From Oscillospiraceae bacterium (lineage in GTDB: Bacteria; Bacillota; Clostridia; Oscillospirales; Oscillospiraceae), in the NCBI GenBank assembly GCA_024404315.1, contig JAKSQD010000023.1:1-32942 (forward strand): a stretch of DNA of 32,942 bases, written 5' to 3'. How positions within the stretch are numbered: position 1 is the stretch's first letter; every line of letters begins with the position of its first letter. The position numbers were made by a program, and so were the translations under genes. Below the pieces are notes generated by a model. That model was not told where the DNA came from and did no database searches. It saw only the letters and a list, made by a program, of their open reading frames with translations. Below are positions 30,495-32,942 of this stretch, one piece after another.

Positions 30495-31988
30495 TTAGTT
30501 TGTTTTTTGCTCCAAAACGCTTTGAATGAGCGAATCAATGGTTGCTTGTTGGGCAATCACGGTAGAAATTCCGTGCTTTTGGCATTCTGCGGCGGTTTGT
30601 TTCCCGATGGAAACCCCCTGCACGTTTTCCAGGCCGATTCCCTGCGGCAGAGAGCGTACAAACCCCCGCACCGTCGAGGAAGAGGTAAACGTGACCAACG
30701 TTTTCCCCGCTTTCAGCCAGTCGAGCAGCAGAGCAGTTTCTCCGCAGCGGTATTCCGTGTCATAGACGGGAAGGTCGGTAAAAGGAATTCCTTTTTCGGT
30801 CAAAATCTCCGTCAACATCGGGCTTCCCATGGCTGCTCGTGGAAGGAGAACTGCGCCTGACGCAAGGTTGGCCAGCCCCAAGGCCAGATGCTCTGTATCA
30901 TAGATTTCCGGCACATAATCCGCCCGAATGCGCCAACCCTCTAGCGCTTTTGCAGTCGCAGGGCCAATGGCGGCAAACCGCAGCCCAGATACCGCTCGGC
31001 TATCCATCCGGGATTTCCACAGCATCTGGAAAAAAGCCTCCACTCCGGCAGGACTGGTAAAAGCACACCATTCGTATTGCGAGAGCGTGGCCAGCGCCTG
31101 GGTGATTTCCTCGTTCCGTTCCCGAGGAACCGTCCGAATGCAGGGGTATTCCAGCACATCGCCGCCCAGATTGCGGAGCTGTTCCGATAAGCGCCCGGCT
31201 CGATTCTTTGGCCGAGTGACCACGATACGTTCTCCAAAGAGCGGTTGTTTGGAGAACCAGTCAAATTCCTCCGCCAGAGCAGCCACTTCCCCCACGATGA
31301 TAACAGCGGGACTCTGAATAGATTGTTCTCTTGCGGCTTGTTCCAGGGTTTCCAGGGTGGCGACCACCTTACGCTGAACGGGCAGGGTTCCCCGCTCGAC
31401 CAAGGCGGCGGGAGTAGTGCCCGGCTTGCCAGCCTCCAGCAGACCACGGCAAATCTCTCCCAGCGCCGAAACCCCCATCAAAAATACGCACGTTCCACCG
31501 GCCTCCACCAGAGCATGAAACTCGATGTTCAGCGGAGCGCCCGCCTTTGCGTGCCCGGTGATGATGTGAACTGAGGAAGCAAACTCCCGATGTGTGACGG
31601 GAATCCCGCCATAAGCGGGAGCGGCCAGAGCGGAGGTTACGCCGGGCACAACCTCAAAGGGAATCCCCTCCCGAGCCAGACCAGCCAGCTCTTCTCCGCC
31701 ACGTCCGAACAGAAAGGGGTCTCCGCCCTTGAGACGAACCACGTCTTTTCCTGCCTTGGCGTATGCAAGCAGCAGCTCGTTGATGCGCCACTGCGGGACG
31801 GGGTGCTGCTGCGGCTGCTTGCCCACGTCCACCTTTTCCGCTGACTTGGGAATCAAAGCGAGAATATCCCGCCCAACCAGCCGGTCATATACCACAACCT
31901 CAGCAGTTTGGAGCACCTTTTCCCCTTTTCGGGTCAACAGACCGGCATCCCCCGGACCCGCTCCCACCAGCGTTACTTTTCCTGCCAT
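30495..31988 (-). CDS. cobA-hemD: Uroporphyrinogen-III C-methyltransferase / uroporphyrinogen-III synthase fusion
   Basis: 497 aa. Residues 1-245 are SUMT/CobA: VGAGPGDAGLLT near 8-19, VVYDRLVG, VRLKGGDPFLFGRGGEE and a PGVTSALAAPAYGGIPVTHR segment. It methylates uroporphyrinogen III twice to precorrin-2. Residues 253-497 are HemD (GERIVVTRPKNRAGRLSEQL at the start, then AFTSPAGVEAFF and TFTSSSTVRGF), which closes hydroxymethylbilane. The fusion makes and immediately uses uroporphyrinogen III, steering the pathway to corrinoids or siroheme. GAGGGACT precedes ATG 31988, six bases after hemC. Confidence 0.95.
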   Translation of the reverse strand: MAGKVTLVGAGPGDAGLLTRKGEKVLQTAEVVVYDRLVGRDILALIPKSAEKVDVGKQPQQHPVPQWRINELLLAYAKAGKDVVRLKGGDPFLFGRGGEELAGLAREGIPFEVVPGVTSALAAPAYGGIPVTHREFASSVHIITGHAKAGAPLNIEFHALVEAGGTCVFLMGVSALGEICRGLLEAGKPGTTPAALVERGTLPVQRKVVATLETLEQAAREQSIQSPAVIIVGEVAALAEEFDWFSKQPLFGERIVVTRPKNRAGRLSEQLRNLGGDVLEYPCIRTVPRERNEEITQALATLSQYEWCAFTSPAGVEAFFQMLWKSRMDSRAVSGLRFAAIGPATAKALEGWRIRADYVPEIYDTEHLALGLANLASGAVLLPRAAMGSPMLTEILTEKGIPFTDLPVYDTEYRCGETALLLDWLKAGKTLVTFTSSSTVRGFVRSLPQGIGLENVQGVSIGKQTAAECQKHGISTVIAQQATIDSLIQSVLEQKTN

Positions 31989-31994
31989 AGTCCC

Positions 31995-32870
31995 TCACTT
32001 GCCGGCCAGGCGATTGGCCAAATTTTCGCCCAACTGGGCGGCTCGGACGCTGCGCCCAGCAATGGCGGCTCGCTTCTGCTCGCCCTTTTCATCCACATAG
32101 AGACCCACCATGCTGAGAATACCGTTGGGCTTCATGGTGGCGTGGGCGCAGGAGGGAGAGGAGCAGCCCCCATCCAGCGCACGGACAAACGCCCGTTCAG
32201 CGGTGGCGCAGGCGGCGGCGGCGGGGTCGTTCAACTGCCCAATCCAGGGCAGGTCAGCATCCATGCGGCACTGAATGCCCAAAATCCCCTGTCCGGCGGC
32301 GGGAATGAGCTGATCCGTGTTAAAATAACGAGAAACACGCCCCTCCAACCCCAGGCGCTTGAGTCCGGCGGCGGCCAGCAGCAGACCGTCATATTCGCCC
32401 CGATCCAGCTTTTCCAGGCGGGTTTGCAGGTTGCCCCGGATGGGTCGAATCTCGGCGGTGGGATAAAATTCTTTGATTTGCACGGCTCGGCGGTTGGAGG
32501 CGGTGCCAATGATGCCGCCTTTCAGCGGGAATTTCTCCAAGCCTGGACGCAGCACCATCACATCTCGGGCATCCTCCCGGGCGGAAAAGGCGGCCAGCGG
32601 CAGGAGCGGATGCTGCTCCATGGGCATATCCTTCAAGGAATGGACGGCGATGTCAATTTCCCGCTGGAGCAGAGCGTTGTCCAGCTCCTTGACGAAAAGA
32701 CCCTTTCCGCCGATTTGATCGAGCGTTTTGTCTAACACCTGGTCGCCGGTGGTGGTCATGGTGACAAGCTCCAGCTCTAGCGTGGGGTCGATGGCGTGGA
32801 TGGCGGCCATCACCTGCTGGGCCTGAGCGACGGCCAGGCGGCTGGCTCTGCTTCCGATTCTGAGTTTCAT
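31995..32870 (-). CDS. hemC: Porphobilinogen deaminase (hydroxymethylbilane synthase)
   Basis: 291 aa. It joins four porphobilinogens into hydroxymethylbilane. The dipyrromethane cofactor Cys is Cys236 in DGGCSSP; IGSRASRLAVAQ (5-16), VHSLKDMP (77-84, with the catalytic Asp81) and RGNLQTRLEKLD are family motifs. It is slightly short (usual about 310). ATG 32870 has AAAGGAG upstream and overlaps the preceding gene's stop as ATGA. Confidence 0.96.
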   Translation of the reverse strand: MKLRIGSRASRLAVAQAQQVMAAIHAIDPTLELELVTMTTTGDQVLDKTLDQIGGKGLFVKELDNALLQREIDIAVHSLKDMPMEQHPLLPLAAFSAREDARDVMVLRPGLEKFPLKGGIIGTASNRRAVQIKEFYPTAEIRPIRGNLQTRLEKLDRGEYDGLLLAAAGLKRLGLEGRVSRYFNTDQLIPAAGQGILGIQCRMDADLPWIGQLNDPAAAACATAERAFVRALDGGCSSPSCAHATMKPNGILSMVGLYVDEKGEQKRAAIAGRSVRAAQLGENLANRLAGK

Positions 32871-32942
32871 ACAAAGCTCCTTTCAGCTTTTGTTAGGGGT
32901 TTCTGCGAGTGATGGTTGCGGAACAGCCGATGAATGCGGTTT
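32867..32942 (-). CDS. C-terminal end of the gene upstream of hemC
   Basis: 24 sense codons and a stop, in the frame whose TGA overlaps the hemC ATG by the classic ATGA. The visible tail is NRIHRLFRNHHSQKPL followed by TKAERSFV. The position suggests an earlier tetrapyrrole gene such as hemA (glutamyl-tRNA reductase) or a precorrin-2 dehydrogenase, but the tail alone does not identify it. A second frame ends at a TAA near 32893 and is less likely because it lacks coupling. Confidence 0.5.
   Translation of the reverse strand, partial: NRIHRLFRNHHSQKPLTKAERSFV

Overview
The window reads as chromosome of a spore-forming, anaerobic Gram-positive Clostridia, most like the Oscillospiraceae. The evidence is a spoIIGA-sigE pair (sporulation), sortase and LCP wall genes, lipoproteins with Gram-positive lipoboxes, strong AGGAGG-type ribosome sites and sigma-A promoters with an extended -10. 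It looks like ordinary core and accessory metabolism. I see no phage, transposase, CRISPR array, rRNA or tRNA.

Layout. 1-2.8 kb (minus): the start of a secreted protein, then an operon wzz-like / class B sortase / LCP. 3.2-10.2 kb: a purine block. A ModE-type HTH fused to a MocA/MobA-like nucleotidyltransferase is divergent from a three-subunit molybdenum hydroxylase (FAD, 2Fe-2S, Moco), followed by an NCS2 xanthine/urate-type permease and, convergently, xanthine phosphoribosyltransferase. 10.4-15.2 kb: three lipoproteins with acidic or Ser-rich linkers (unknown, amidase, CapA-like) interspersed with a nitroreductase and a nicotinamidase-like hydrolase. 15.5-20.6 kb: metal uptake, with a fused FeoA-FeoB and a CbiM-CbiQ-CbiO ECF cobalt/nickel importer. 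20.6-23.3 kb: an S1-domain protein (minus) and spoIIGA-sigE (plus). 23.5-27.8 kb: peptide utilisation, with an OPT oligopeptide transporter, a PqqD-like protein, a small membrane protein and a PepD-type dipeptidase. 27.9-32.9 kb (minus): tetrapyrrole operon, reading upstream gene (cut) - hemC - cobA/hemD fusion - small membrane protein - hemB - hemL.

How the genes fit together. The purine block can import xanthine, hydroxylate it with a Moco enzyme or salvage it through Xpt, with the nucleotidyltransferase plausibly making the dinucleotide cofactor. The tetrapyrrole operon runs from glutamate-1-semialdehyde to precorrin-2 (the CobA step), so its product is probably corrinoid or siroheme, and the CbiMQO importer 7 kb away would supply cobalt. 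The OPT transporter and PepD suggest peptide uptake and cleavage.

The observations most worth a second look are the ModE-MocA fusion facing the hydroxylase operon with a palindrome between the two promoters, the OPT/PqqD/small-protein/PepD cluster with no RiPP enzyme, a 65-bp perfect-type palindrome next to a structured leader ahead of pepD, two leader hairpins with matching arms ahead of the nicotinamidase-like gene and feoAB, and an L7/L12-C-terminal-like membrane protein inside the hem operon. All functional calls come from reading motifs, with no database search.
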